The notes: a model not told the origin generated them from the letters alone. 64,000 nt of DNA from Longimicrobium sp. (GCF_035474595.1 NZ_DATIND010000011.1:1-64000); one strand, 5' to 3'. Positions 41,018-49,389 are shown, counted from the first letter of the stretch. Translations and numbers: made by a program.

Positions 41018-42001
41018 ATGGCCGCACCGAAAGCGAAGCCGAAATCCACGCCCGCCAACGTGCGCCAGGCCGACGCGGGTCCGGAGCTGATCCCCGCGCG
41101 CGGCAAGGCGTGCGAGGTGAAGGTGGGCGGCAAGTCCGTGCGGCTGACCAACCTGCACAAGCCGTTCTGGCCGGAGCTGGGGATCACCAAGGGCGACCTG
41201 CTGCGCTACTACCTGGCCGTCAGCCCGTACCTGCTGCCGCACCTGCGCGGCCGCGCCATGGTGATGAAGCGCTACCCCAACGGCTGGAACGGCCCGTTCT
41301 TCTTCATGAAGCGCACGCCGTCGGGCGCGCCGGCGTGGCTGAAGACCTGCGCCATCGAGCACAAGAGCAAGAGCATCATCGACTTTCCCATCGTCAACGA
41401 CGTGGCGTCGCTGCTCTGGGTGGTGAACCTGGGGTGCATCGACCTGAACCAGTGGTACGCCACCTGTGAGGACTACAACCGCCCCGACTACGTGCACTTC
41501 GACCTGGACCCCGTCCCCGGCGCGGACTTCGCGCGGGTGCGGCAGGTGGCGCTGCACGTGCGCGACGCGCTGGCCAAGCTGGGGATGAAGAGCTACCCCA
41601 AGACCACCGGCTCCAAGGGGATCCACATCTACGTGCCGATCGTGCGCGGGCCGCTGCAGAAGCAGGTGTGGGGCTTCGCCAAGCGCTTCGCGCAGGCGAT
41701 GGAGCAGCTCTACCCCGACCTCGTCACGGCCGAGTACCGCGTCGCCAGGCGCCCCGCGGGCCGCGTGCTGGTCGACTACAACCAGAACGCGTGGGGCCGC
41801 ACGCTGGCGTCCGTCTACTCCGTCCGCGCCAAGCCCGGCGCCACGGTTTCCACACCGGTCACGTGGGACGAGGTCGAGGGCGGCGTGGAGATCGAGGACT
41901 TCACCGTCCTGAACGTCCCCGCGCGGCTGAAGGAGAAGGGTGATCTGTATCGCCCCCTGCTGCTGAACCGCGGAAGATTCGACCTGTCGAAGCTGATCTG
42001 A
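41018..42001 (+). CDS. LigD-type NHEJ polymerase (primase-polymerase domain)
   Basis: The 327-residue protein matches the polymerase domain of bacterial ligase D. Landmarks are LTNLHKPFWPELGITKGDLLRYY near the front (cited as LTNLHKPFWPELGITKG), RYPNGWNGPFFFMKR, the catalytic acids in VHFDLDPVPGADF, and TTGSKGIHIYVPI. It should fill or add nucleotides at broken ends during non-homologous end joining. In many bacteria this domain is fused to the ligase; here it is a separate gene, with an ATP-dependent ligase 300 bases downstream. A GCACTCCC-type repeat lies just before the start. No Ku gene is in the window. Confidence 0.9.
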   Translation: MAAPKAKPKSTPANVRQADAGPELIPARGKACEVKVGGKSVRLTNLHKPFWPELGITKGDLLRYYLAVSPYLLPHLRGRAMVMKRYPNGWNGPFFFMKRTPSGAPAWLKTCAIEHKSKSIIDFPIVNDVASLLWVVNLGCIDLNQWYATCEDYNRPDYVHFDLDPVPGADFARVRQVALHVRDALAKLGMKSYPKTTGSKGIHIYVPIVRGPLQKQVWGFAKRFAQAMEQLYPDLVTAEYRVARRPAGRVLVDYNQNAWGRTLASVYSVRAKPGATVSTPVTWDEVEGGVEIEDFTVLNVPARLKEKGDLYRPLLLNRGRFDLSKLI

Positions 42002-42016
42002 CACGGAATCCGAGAG

Positions 42017-42126
42017 AAGGATCGGTGCATCCGACTAGCTCACGTGCTGCCGCACCCACAGATCCTTCGGCCTGGAAGGTGTTGCGCTGATACGAGTTAC
42101 GGTGTGGTCGGCCTCAGGATGACGTC
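42017..42126. repeat. Family A repeat, right-half copy between polymerase and ligase genes
   Basis: This is the near-identical partner of the 39533-39647 copy, ending CGGCCTCAGGATGACGTC. It is in the same orientation, which would allow recombination between them. Confidence 0.85.
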
Positions 42127-42177
42127 GGTGCGCAGGGCGGATGCTGATGCGAGACGAAGCCCTTCACCGCGCCGAAC

Positions 42178-42233
42178 AGCCTCGCGCAGTTTGCGAGGCT
42201 TCCCGTGGTTGTTGCTGCGACTTCAGTCGCCGG
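42178..42233. repeat. 56-bp double-hairpin unit (family B)
   Basis: AGCCTCGCGCAGTTTGCGAGG forms the first hairpin, GCGACTTCAGTCGC the second, joined by TTCCCGTGGTTGTTGCT. It differs from the copies at 746 and 26295 by a single base. Confidence 0.85.
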
Positions 42234-42298
42234 GCAGCGGGGCCGGGGCTCGCACGAAACTCCTTGGGTAACGAACGAACACGTTGGAAAGAAAGAAG

Positions 42299-43327
42299 AT
42301 GGAGCTGCCGATCGGGCTGGACTACGCGCCCATGGAGGCCGACAGCGCGGCCGAGATCCCCACGGGCGCCGGGTGGATGTACGAGCCCAAGTGGGACGGC
42401 TTCCGCTGCCTGGCCTTCCGCGACGGCGACGAGGTGGACCTGCGCTCCAAGGCCGGGAAGCCGCTCGCGCGCTACTTCCCCGACGTCGTCCAGGCGATGC
42501 TGTCGCTGCGCGCGAAGCGCTTCGTCCTCGACGGCGAGATCGTCGTCCCCGTCGGCGACTCGCTCTCGTTCGAGGAGCTGCAGCTGCGCCTCCATCCCGC
42601 CGCGAGCCGCGTGGCGAAGCTGGCGGCGGCGCACCCGGCCGTCTTCGTCGCCTTCGACCTGCTGCTGGGCCCGCGCGGCGGCCCGGTCCACGACCGGCCG
42701 CTGGAGGAGCGGCGCCGCAAGCTGGAGGAGTTCGCGGAGCAGTTCTTCGAGGCCGGCGGCCCCGTCCGCCTCTCGAAGTCGACGTGCGACGTGGGCGAGG
42801 CGAAGGGGTGGCTCACCGGCGGCGTGCGGGGACTGGACGGCGTGATGGCCAAGCGCGAGGACGAGCCCTACGCCAGCGGCGAGCGCACCGCGATGGTGAA
42901 GATCAAGAACCTGCGCACCGCCGAGTGCGTGGTCGGCGGCTTCCGCTACCTGCAGAAAAAGCCCGTCATCGGCTCGCTCCTGCTCGGCCTCTACACGGTG
43001 GACGGGCTGCTGCACCACATCGGCTTCTGCTCCGCGATTCCCGAGGAGGAACGCGAGGAGCTGACGCCGAAGCTGGAAAAGCTGCGGCAGGCGCCCGGCT
43101 TCACCGGCAGCGCGCCCGGCGGCCCCAGCCGCTGGAGCACCGAGCGCTCCACCCAGTGGGAGCCGCTGGCGCCGAAGCTGGTCGCCGAGGTGCAGTACGA
43201 CCACTTCAGCGGCGGCCGCTTCCGCCACGGCACCCGCTTCCTCCGCTGGCGCCCCGACAAGGAGCCGCGCCAGTGCAGCATGGAGCAGGTGATCCGCGAG
43301 AGCCGGTCTACGGCGGCATTGCTGTAA
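42299..43327 (+). CDS. ATP-dependent DNA ligase (NHEJ-type)
   Basis: The 342-residue ligase has motif I EPKWDGFRC with the adenylated Lys, motif III region FVLDGEIVVP, motif IV GVMAKRED, and motif V VKIKNLRTAE, followed by an OB-fold half with SRWSTERSTQWEPL. The size fits a stand-alone two-domain ligase rather than a LigD fusion. It should seal double-strand breaks, working with the polymerase encoded upstream. The ATG at 42299 has GGAAAGAAAG in front; a TTG five codons earlier is possible. Confidence 0.9.
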   Translation: MELPIGLDYAPMEADSAAEIPTGAGWMYEPKWDGFRCLAFRDGDEVDLRSKAGKPLARYFPDVVQAMLSLRAKRFVLDGEIVVPVGDSLSFEELQLRLHPAASRVAKLAAAHPAVFVAFDLLLGPRGGPVHDRPLEERRRKLEEFAEQFFEAGGPVRLSKSTCDVGEAKGWLTGGVRGLDGVMAKREDEPYASGERTAMVKIKNLRTAECVVGGFRYLQKKPVIGSLLLGLYTVDGLLHHIGFCSAIPEEEREELTPKLEKLRQAPGFTGSAPGGPSRWSTERSTQWEPLAPKLVAEVQYDHFSGGRFRHGTRFLRWRPDKEPRQCSMEQVIRESRSTAALL

Positions 43328-43362
43328 CTTCGCGCTCTGCCGGCGCGGCCTCGTGCGGTTGA

Positions 43363-43416
43363 AGCCTCGCGTAGTTTGCGAGGCTTTCCGTCGTGGTTGC
43401 CGCGGCTTCGGCCGCC
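43363..43416. repeat. Degenerate family B unit
   Basis: AGCCTCGCGTAGTTTGCGAGG keeps the first hairpin; the second reads GCGGCTTCGGCCGC with compensating changes on both sides of the stem. Pairing is kept while sequence drifts, which supports function as structure. It could also terminate the ligase transcript. Confidence 0.7.
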
Positions 43417-43528
43417 TTCCCGGGGGCTTCGCCGCGACTCTCTTTCTTCCATCCCGCAAACGCGATACATCTCCCGGTGTACAATCACGCTCACGGAAGT
43501 CGTTTCGCACCGAAGCAGAATCCCGACG

Positions 43529-44686
43529 ATGGTAGATTCGATCCCCACCAGCGCTCCATCCCCCTCTCCCGCCGTGGAGATTCCCCCGTCCGAGAGCCCG
43601 ATCCGCGCGCGGCAGGACGCCGTGGGCGCGGTGTGGACGGAGGTGGCGGGGCGGCGCGTGGCGCGGCACTACGGCGACTCCGCGGGCGAGTACCGCGCGG
43701 TGCGCGAGGGCGCCGGGCTGGCCGAGCGCGGCGACCGCGCGCGCATCCGCATGTGGGGCAAGGACCCCGTGAAGATGATCCACGGGCTCATCACCAACGA
43801 CCTGCTGAAGGCCGCGCCGGGGCAGGGCGTCTACGCGGCCATGCTCACGCCCAAGGGCCGCACCATCGCCGAGCTGCGCATCTTCCGGCGCGAGCTGCCG
43901 TCGGGTGTGGAGGTGCTGGTGGAGATGCCGCGCGAGGCGCTGGACGGCGTCCGCGAGCACTTCCGCAAGATGGTGCCGCCCATGTTCGCGAAGTGGGGCG
44001 ACGTGACGGACACGCTGGCCGGACTGGGCGTCTACGGCCCGCGCTCGCGGGAGATCGTGGGCCAGGTGCTGGGGATCGACCCGCCGTCCGCGGAGGATGC
44101 GCACGCGGAGGCGGACTTCGGCGGCGCGGCGGTGATGGTCGCGGCGACGCGGTACGTGGGACTGGAGGACGGATTCGACCTGTTCGTCGCCGCGGATGCG
44201 GCGGGGGCGCTGTGGGATGCGCTCGCCGTGGCCGGCGCGCGGCCGATCGGCTTCGGCGCGATCGAGACGCTGCGCATCGAGGCGGGGCGCCCGCGCTTTG
44301 GCGCGGACCTGACCGAGGACGTGATCCCCACCGAGGCGTTCGAGGAGGCGGGGCTGATGGAGCGCGCCATCTCCTTCTCCAAGGGGTGCTACACGGGGCA
44401 GGAGGTGATCGTCCGCATCGCCCACCGCGGCCACGTGAACAAGCACCTGCGCGGCCTCCTCCTCGGCGACGCGCCCGCGCCGGCGCCCGGCACGCGGCTG
44501 GTGAACGCGGAAACGGGGAAAGACGCGGGCTGGCTCACCAGCGTCGCGCACTCGCCCCTGCTGGGGCAGTCGGTCGCGCTCGGCTACGTCCGCCGCGAGG
44601 TCGAGCCCGGTGCCGTCGTCCGCCTCGGCGCGCCGGACGGTGCGATGGCGACGGTCGCGAAGCTGCCCTTCGAGCGGCCGGCGTGA
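43529..44686 (+). CDS. ygfZ: Folate-binding YgfZ/GcvT-like protein
   Basis: The 385-residue protein has the GcvT fold and the YgfZ signature KGCYTGQEVIVRIAHRG near residues 285-301, with its conserved Cys. YgfZ proteins use folate to help repair or assemble iron-sulfur clusters. The front part (GLAERGDRARIRMWG, HGLITNDLL) matches the folate-binding family too. The start at 43529 drops a non-coding upstream extension. It overlaps the DUF1802 gene by one base (TGATG), so they are coupled. Confidence 0.9.
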   Translation: MVDSIPTSAPSPSPAVEIPPSESPIRARQDAVGAVWTEVAGRRVARHYGDSAGEYRAVREGAGLAERGDRARIRMWGKDPVKMIHGLITNDLLKAAPGQGVYAAMLTPKGRTIAELRIFRRELPSGVEVLVEMPREALDGVREHFRKMVPPMFAKWGDVTDTLAGLGVYGPRSREIVGQVLGIDPPSAEDAHAEADFGGAAVMVAATRYVGLEDGFDLFVAADAAGALWDALAVAGARPIGFGAIETLRIEAGRPRFGADLTEDVIPTEAFEEAGLMERAISFSKGCYTGQEVIVRIAHRGHVNKHLRGLLLGDAPAPAPGTRLVNAETGKDAGWLTSVAHSPLLGQSVALGYVRREVEPGAVVRLGAPDGAMATVAKLPFERPA

Positions 44687-45285
44687 TGGAGACGGGCGAC
44701 GTCGCGCTGAAGGAGTGGGCGGCGATCGAGGATGCGCTCGCGAGCGGCCGCCTCTCCGTGCTGGTGCGCAAGGGCGGCATCCATGAGAAGCGCGGCGGCT
44801 TCGAGGTGGAGCACCGCGGCTTCTGGATCTTCCCCACGGGGTGGCACCAGAACGAGCACGAGCTTTCCCCCGCCTTCCGCGGCCACCTGGGCGACACGCC
44901 GCGCTTCGCCCCGGACACCATCCCGCTGCGCGTCTGGTGCGCAGTCGAGGACGCGTGGCGCGTGGAGGACCTGGACGCGCTGAAGCGCCTCGCCGACCTG
45001 CAGCCGTTCACCGACGAGACGCTGGAGTCGCGCTTCGAGTACCGCGGCAAGCCGTACCTGCACGTGGTCCTCGTCCGCGCGCACGTCCTCGCCGAGCCGC
45101 GCGCCATCCCCAACACGGCCGCGTACGAGGGCTGCGTCTCGTGGTTGAAGCTGGACGAACCCGTCTCCGCCGCCCCCGCCTTCCCCGCGCTCCCCGACGC
45201 CCCCTTCGCCGCCCTCCGCCGCGAGGTGCTGGCGCGGCTGGGTGACGCAGCCGCATCCCCCATCCCCCGCCGCGACGGCGAATGA
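44686..45285 (+). CDS. DUF1802 family protein
   Basis: The 199-residue protein begins ALKEWAAIEDALASGRLSVLVRKGGIHEKRGGFEVEHRGFWI in one stretch (key parts ALKEW and LVRKGGIHE), then FPTGWHQN and a C-terminal WLKLDEP region. This matches DUF1802, whose role is unknown. The gene lies in a tight run with ygfZ upstream (one-base overlap) and the nucleotidyltransferase-like gene downstream (four-base overlap). Confidence 0.8.
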   Translation: METGDVALKEWAAIEDALASGRLSVLVRKGGIHEKRGGFEVEHRGFWIFPTGWHQNEHELSPAFRGHLGDTPRFAPDTIPLRVWCAVEDAWRVEDLDALKRLADLQPFTDETLESRFEYRGKPYLHVVLVRAHVLAEPRAIPNTAAYEGCVSWLKLDEPVSAAPAFPALPDAPFAALRREVLARLGDAAASPIPRRDGE

Positions 45286-45893
45286 CCACGGACGAGCTTC
45301 GCCGCGCGCTGGAGCAGGCCTGGGACAGCGACCGCGAGCACGTGGAACGGTTGACGCTCGCCGCCGCCGTCCTGCAGACCGCGTTGCGAGAAGCGGGGAT
45401 GGAGGCGACGCTGGTCGGCGGCGGCGCGATCGAGTTCTACATTCCGGACGCCTACACGACGAGCGACATAGATCTGGTTGTCGAGCGCCAGACACGCGAG
45501 GCGTTAGACGACGTGTTCACCTCGCTCGGGTTGACGCGCCGTGGCAGGCATTGGGTCCGTGGGGAGTTATTCGTCGAAGTGCCCGGCAACTACATGGCGG
45601 AGCCGACGGAGGAGTTTACAATCGGTCCCATGACTCTGCGGGTGGTGCGGAAGGAGTACGTGCTGGCGGACCGCGTAATCGGGTTCCGACATTGGAAGTA
45701 CTGGGCATACGGCGTGGAGGCAATCGAGATGATTCGCGCTCTCGGGAGCCAGATCGATGAAGCGGCGCTTCGTGCCTATCTGCGCAAGGAGGGCTCGGAG
45801 CACGCCTATGATCTGCTGCGTGAGATTATGGCGTCGGGCGAGCCCCTGACGGAGCAGACGCTTGAGGCCCGATGGCACCGCGAGTATCGTTGA
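45282..45893 (+). CDS. Nucleotidyltransferase-like protein
   Basis: The 203-residue protein has TLVGGGAIEFYIPDAYTTSDIDLVVE (core motif GGGAIEFY and SDIDLVV), the two-Asp pattern of the polymerase-beta-type nucleotidyltransferase fold seen in DUF6036 and AbiEii/MNT-like proteins. The rest is helical with HWKYWAYGVEAIEMIRAL. Base composition falls visibly from about 45,420, so the gene or its second half may be recent. A small downstream gene could be its partner, as in toxin-antitoxin pairs, but neither partner is recognised with certainty. Confidence 0.6.
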   Translation: MTTDELRRALEQAWDSDREHVERLTLAAAVLQTALREAGMEATLVGGGAIEFYIPDAYTTSDIDLVVERQTREALDDVFTSLGLTRRGRHWVRGELFVEVPGNYMAEPTEEFTIGPMTLRVVRKEYVLADRVIGFRHWKYWAYGVEAIEMIRALGSQIDEAALRAYLRKEGSEHAYDLLREIMASGEPLTEQTLEARWHREYR

Positions 45894-45916
45894 AGCGTCA
45901 TTGGAGACCAAGGACT

Positions 45917-46150
45917 ATGGACATCGACGATATTGATCTCACTGAGCTTCGCGAGATGTGGGCGCGCCACCGGGCCGCGCTCGTCGAACTGCGAAAGCGG
46001 ATCGATCCCACCGGAATGACGCGGCCGGCGCGCGACCCGGACGAGCGCGCGTTCCTGGCGGAGCGGAATGCGCTGGGGCCGTTCGTGGAGGTGGATCACC
46101 CGAGCTGGCGGGAATGGCGCGCCGGGCGGTCCACGAAGAAGGGTCCCTGA
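45917..46150 (+). CDS. Small acidic protein after the nucleotidyltransferase gene
   Basis: The 77-residue protein is not recognised. It begins MDIDDIDLTELREMWARHRAALVELRKRID as a charged helix (key part ELREMWARHRAALVELRKR) and ends with PSWREWRAGRSTKKGP. It starts 23 bases after the nucleotidyltransferase gene with GGAGAC nearby. An antitoxin- or adaptor-like role is a guess from size and position only. Confidence 0.45.
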   Translation: MDIDDIDLTELREMWARHRAALVELRKRIDPTGMTRPARDPDERAFLAERNALGPFVEVDHPSWREWRAGRSTKKGP

Positions 46151-46366
46151 CCCGGTTCGCCCGCGAACGGACCCGTGATCGCCGGGCGCGATCCCATTTG
46201 CATCCAACTCGGCGATTGTAAACGACTTGGCGGCTTACGTGGACCCGTTCTTGCCCCTTCCCCGCAGCTCGTTGTTGTGGCTACCTCCCCTGCGCATCCC
46301 GTGCGGGGCGGACGCGCGCGGCGAACGCCCGCATGCGTGCCACAGAGCCAGAAAGGGATGAGACCG

Positions 46367-46588
46367 ATGCGGAAGATCAAGCTGGCGGTGGAGAGTCTCG
46401 ATGTGCAGAGCTTCGCCACGTCGAGTTCACACGCCGCCGAAGGAACCGTGGTGGCTTACCAGCAGACCATGCAGGGGCAGCATTGCGGCTCGGCATACGA
46501 TGCCTGCCACACGGGCCTCTGCACCCCCAACTGTGCGCCCACGTACAGCCCGGAAGCGTGCCCGACCCAGTATCCCCAGTACTGCTGA
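46367..46588 (+). CDS. Orphan six-cysteine RiPP-like precursor peptide
   Basis: The 73-residue peptide has a front MRKIKLAVESLDVQSFATSS that resembles the leaders of pinensin-type class I lanthipeptide precursors (KLxVExLxVxSFxT), followed by AAEGTVVAYQ and a C-terminal part rich in Cys, Thr, Ser, Tyr and Pro. Cysteines are at 40, 47, 52, 56, 65 and the last residue, 73. No lanthionine enzymes are nearby, so modification would have to come from elsewhere in the genome, or the cysteines form disulfides. No GG site is visible. An own ribosome-binding site and a terminator indicate a single-gene unit. Confidence 0.55.
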   Translation: MRKIKLAVESLDVQSFATSSSHAAEGTVVAYQQTMQGQHCGSAYDACHTGLCTPNCAPTYSPEACPTQYPQYC

Positions 46589-46620
46589 TCGCGGGGCGGG
46601 CGCGAAAGAAGGGAAACCCC

Positions 46621-46656
46621 GAGCCGGCCCTCTCCGCACCCGGAGAGGACCGGCTC
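46621..46656 (+). terminator. Intrinsic terminator after the six-Cys peptide gene
   Basis: GAGCCGG-CCCTCTCCG pairs with CGGAGAGG-CCGGCTC over a short loop, 32 bases after the stop. Confidence 0.7.
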
Positions 46657-46672
46657 CCGCAGGATTCAGCGG

Positions 46673-47065
46673 ATGACGCTCTCGCCCGCAACGTACCGCA
46701 CGCTGGCCGACACCGTGGTGGTGATCCACTTCGGCTTCGTGCTGTTCGTGGTGCTCGGGGGAATTCTGGTGCTGCGGTGGCGGCGCGCGGCGCGGGCCCA
46801 TCTGCCGTGCGCCGCGTGGGGTGCGCTGATCGAGTTCGGCGGGTGGATCTGCCCGCTCACGCCGCTGGAGCACCGCCTCCGCGACCTGGGCCACGAGCCG
46901 GGGTACGCCGGCGGTTTCGTGGAGCACTACATCACCCGCGCGATGTACCCCGCCGGCCTCACGCGCGGGATGCAGATCGCCATCGGCCTCTTCGTCATCG
47001 CCGTGAACGTCGCCGTCTACTGGCTCGCGTTCGGGCGGCGGCGGACTCCCGCCGTTCCCGCATAG
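46673..47065 (+). CDS. DUF2784 membrane protein
   Basis: The 130-residue protein has three to four hydrophobic helices (about 14-35, 45-62, 98-118). The ADTVVVIHFGFVLFVVLGG start and EFGGWICPLTPLE middle match DUF2784, a family without known function. The conserved Cys-Pro-Leu-Thr-Pro-Leu-Glu segment faces a membrane boundary. It stands alone behind the peptide-gene terminator. Confidence 0.85.
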   Translation: MTLSPATYRTLADTVVVIHFGFVLFVVLGGILVLRWRRAARAHLPCAAWGALIEFGGWICPLTPLEHRLRDLGHEPGYAGGFVEHYITRAMYPAGLTRGMQIAIGLFVIAVNVAVYWLAFGRRRTPAVPA

Positions 47066-47081
47066 CAGAAAACGGAACGGC

Positions 47082-47150
47082 CTCACGCGGAGACGCGGAG
47101 ACGCGGAGAACCCATCGCCGCGATGAGTTCTCTGCGTCTCCGCGTGAGAT
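47082..47150. repeat. Family C hairpin repeat between convergent genes
   Basis: CTCACGCGGAGACGCGGAG at the left and its inverse CTCTGCGTCTCCGCGTGAGA at the right enclose CCCATCGCCGCGATGAGTT. It closely matches 11753-11822, also between convergent genes, supporting use as a two-way terminator. Confidence 0.75.
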
Positions 47151-47166
47151 TGCAGTTATCGATGGT

Positions 47167-47979
47167 TCAGAAGAGCGAGATCTGCTCCCCGATCTGCTTC
47201 GGGTCCACGGGCGCGATGCCGAGGCGGCGCTGCAGGTCGCGCGCGGAGGCGGGGCTGTGACCGGCGAAGTGGTTGTTCATGTAGCCGAAGACGTCGACCG
47301 TCAGCCCGCGCAGCACGCCCGCCCACTCCGCGGTTTCCTCGCCGCGGTCCACCTGCACGTGCGAGAAGTCGGTCAGGTCGCGGTTGGGCCCCATCCACCG
47401 CAGGTAGTGGAAGTCCGCCGTGGGCTTCGCGGCCAGCTCCAGCACCATGTCGCGCGGGATCCAGCGGCCGTCGCTGAGCGCCAGCGCCACGCCGTGCTCG
47501 GCCAGCAGCGCCAGCAGGTCCCACAGCACGTCCGGCCGCATCCACTTCGCCTGCCGCAGCTCCACCGCGAAGCGCAGGTCGCGCGGGAGCCGGGGGATGA
47601 ACGACTCCAGCGCGTCGAAGTCCGGCGGCGCGAACTCGGGCCCCATCTGCACCAGGATGGGCCCCAGCTTGGGGCCCAGCATCCGCGCGCGCTCCAGGAA
47701 CGTCTCCGTCTCGGCCTCGGCGCGGCGGAGATGGCGCTCGTGCGTGATCTCCTGCGGCATCTTCAGCGCGAAGACGAAGTCGTCCGGCGTGCGCCGCGCC
47801 CACCCGCGCACCGAGTTGGGCGGCGGAGTGGCGTAGAAGGTGGAATCGACCTCCACCGTGCCGAACGCCTGGGCGTAGAGCGTGAGCATGTCGGCCGGGC
47901 GGGTGCCCTCGGGGTAGAAGGGCCCCACCCACGCCGCGTAGTTCCACCCCTGCGTGCCGATCCGGATCTCTCCCGCCAC
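47167..47979 (-). CDS. DUF72 (YecE-like) protein
   Basis: The 270-residue protein matches DUF72, a TIM-barrel family of unknown function. Landmarks are IRIGTQGWNYAAWVGPFYP at the front, FKLPQ-like FALKMPQEITHERHL, and the C-terminal GYMNNHFAGHSPASARDL. The start at 47979 (GTG, MAGEIRIG) has GGAGG 7 bases upstream and is preferred over another GTG at 47997. The 276-base gap on its upstream side has no gene. Confidence 0.88.
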   Translation of the reverse strand: MAGEIRIGTQGWNYAAWVGPFYPEGTRPADMLTLYAQAFGTVEVDSTFYATPPPNSVRGWARRTPDDFVFALKMPQEITHERHLRRAEAETETFLERARMLGPKLGPILVQMGPEFAPPDFDALESFIPRLPRDLRFAVELRQAKWMRPDVLWDLLALLAEHGVALALSDGRWIPRDMVLELAAKPTADFHYLRWMGPNRDLTDFSHVQVDRGEETAEWAGVLRGLTVDVFGYMNNHFAGHSPASARDLQRRLGIAPVDPKQIGEQISLF

Positions 47980-48273
47980 GCCGCATCCTCCGTTCACGTG
48001 TATCCGTGAGGATGCGCGCGGGCGGCGATCCGCGCAAGCCCCGCATCACCGCCCGCCGGCCCGCTCCGCGCGTCCGGGAGCGGCTATCCGCGCTGAAACC
48101 GTTGTCCATCCCCCCGCGTATCGTGAGATTGCATCGCGCCTTCCGTGTCGGTCCGGCGCGGGCCCGAGTGCCGGCGCCCGGCCGGCTGAAACTTCCCCGC
48201 GGCGGCCCCCGTACAGCGGGATGGCCCGGCGAATCCGCCTGAAACGCAGTCCCCAGAATCCGGAGCGCTCGAG

Positions 48274-48516
48274 ATGGACACGAACGGAAAGAACAAGGTA
48301 GAGATGATCCTGAAGTGGATCGTCCTGGTGATCCTCGCCGTGGTGGCGATGAAGATCGTCTTCAGCGTATTCGCCCTGGCATGGGTGCTCGGCGGGATCC
48401 TGCTGACCAAGGTGCTGCCGCTGGTGCTCCTGGTGTGGGGCGTGCTGAAGCTGGTGGAGTGGTGGAAGAGCCGGAACGGCGGCACCGCCGCCTCGCCCGC
48501 CGAATCGGAGTTCTGA
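48274..48516 (+). CDS. Small membrane protein
   Basis: The 80-residue protein is not assigned to a family. Two hydrophobic helices (about residues 12-36 and 38-58) are joined tightly and followed by VEWWKSRNGG and a short polar tail. It is monocistronic, with its own strong terminator. Confidence 0.6.
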   Translation: MDTNGKNKVEMILKWIVLVILAVVAMKIVFSVFALAWVLGGILLTKVLPLVLLVWGVLKLVEWWKSRNGGTAASPAESEF

Positions 48517-48564
48517 TCCGCGCCCGGGCGGCCGGATCCTGATTCTCCAGGCGGAGATCCAACC

Positions 48565-48604
48565 ACCGCGGGGGCGCTCGGAAACGGGCGCCCCCGCGGT
48601 TTTG
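48565..48604 (+). terminator. Intrinsic terminator
   Basis: ACCGCGGGGGCGC pairs perfectly with GCGCCCCCGCGGT over a 10-base loop and is followed by TTTTG. Confidence 0.9.
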
Positions 48605-48756
48605 TGTGGAGATGGATTGGAGGCCTCGGCATCGAGGGGCGGATCTACTCGCTTTCCACCCCCGGCGCGCACCCGCGGCATCATCGCCGTTCTGGCTCCG
48701 CCGCCGCGCCACGCCTATCATGAGAGCAATCCTCCGTCCCACCCGCCGCCCGCGCG

Positions 48757-49359
48757 ATGCCGACCATCCTCCCGCCCACGCTCCCGCTCTCGCCGCTCCT
48801 GCAGGGATATCTCGATGAGCTCGCCGCCATCCGCCGCGACGCGGAAGAGCTGACGGCCGGCCTCACCGGCGCGCAGTTCGGCTGGCGCCCGGAGCCGGCC
48901 GTGTGGTCGGTCGGGCAGATCGTGCGCCATCTCACCGTCTCCGGCCGCAGCTACGCGGATGCGCTGCGCCCGGCGCTGGCGGCCGCGCGCGCCCGGGGAT
49001 CGGCGGACCGGGGGGATTTCAGGCCGAGCCTCGTCGGCGGGCTGATGGTGCGCTGGATGGAGCCGCCGCCGCGGATGCGCTTCAAGGCTCCGCGCATCTG
49101 GCGCCCCGCCGGCGCTGGCGGGGATGCGGCGGATCGAACGCGGGAGATGGCGGACTGGCGCGCGCTGCACGACGCGTTCGAGGAGACGATCCGCGCCGCC
49201 GCGGGGCTGGACCTGCGCCGCATCCGCATCGTCTCCCCCGCCAGCCGGCTGGTGCGGATGAACGCGGGCGACGCGCTGGCGCTCATCCTGGCCCACGAGC
49301 GACGCCACCTCTGGCAGATGCGGCGGGTGAAGGAGCACGCCGGCTTTCCGGCAGGCTGA
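48757..49359 (+). CDS. DinB-family protein
   Basis: The 200-residue protein has the DinB/DUF664 four-helix bundle pattern: AELTAGLTGAQFGWRPEPAVWSVGQIVRHL-type front (key part WSVGQIVRHL) with the first metal His, and LALILAHERRHLWQMRRV with the HxxxH pair near the end. Members bind a divalent metal and include thiol S-transferases; the substrate is unknown. A terminator follows. Confidence 0.85.
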   Translation: MPTILPPTLPLSPLLQGYLDELAAIRRDAEELTAGLTGAQFGWRPEPAVWSVGQIVRHLTVSGRSYADALRPALAAARARGSADRGDFRPSLVGGLMVRWMEPPPRMRFKAPRIWRPAGAGGDAADRTREMADWRALHDAFEETIRAAAGLDLRRIRIVSPASRLVRMNAGDALALILAHERRHLWQMRRVKEHAGFPAG

Positions 49360-49389
49360 GCTCGCGGGGATCGCATTCCACAAGACGGA

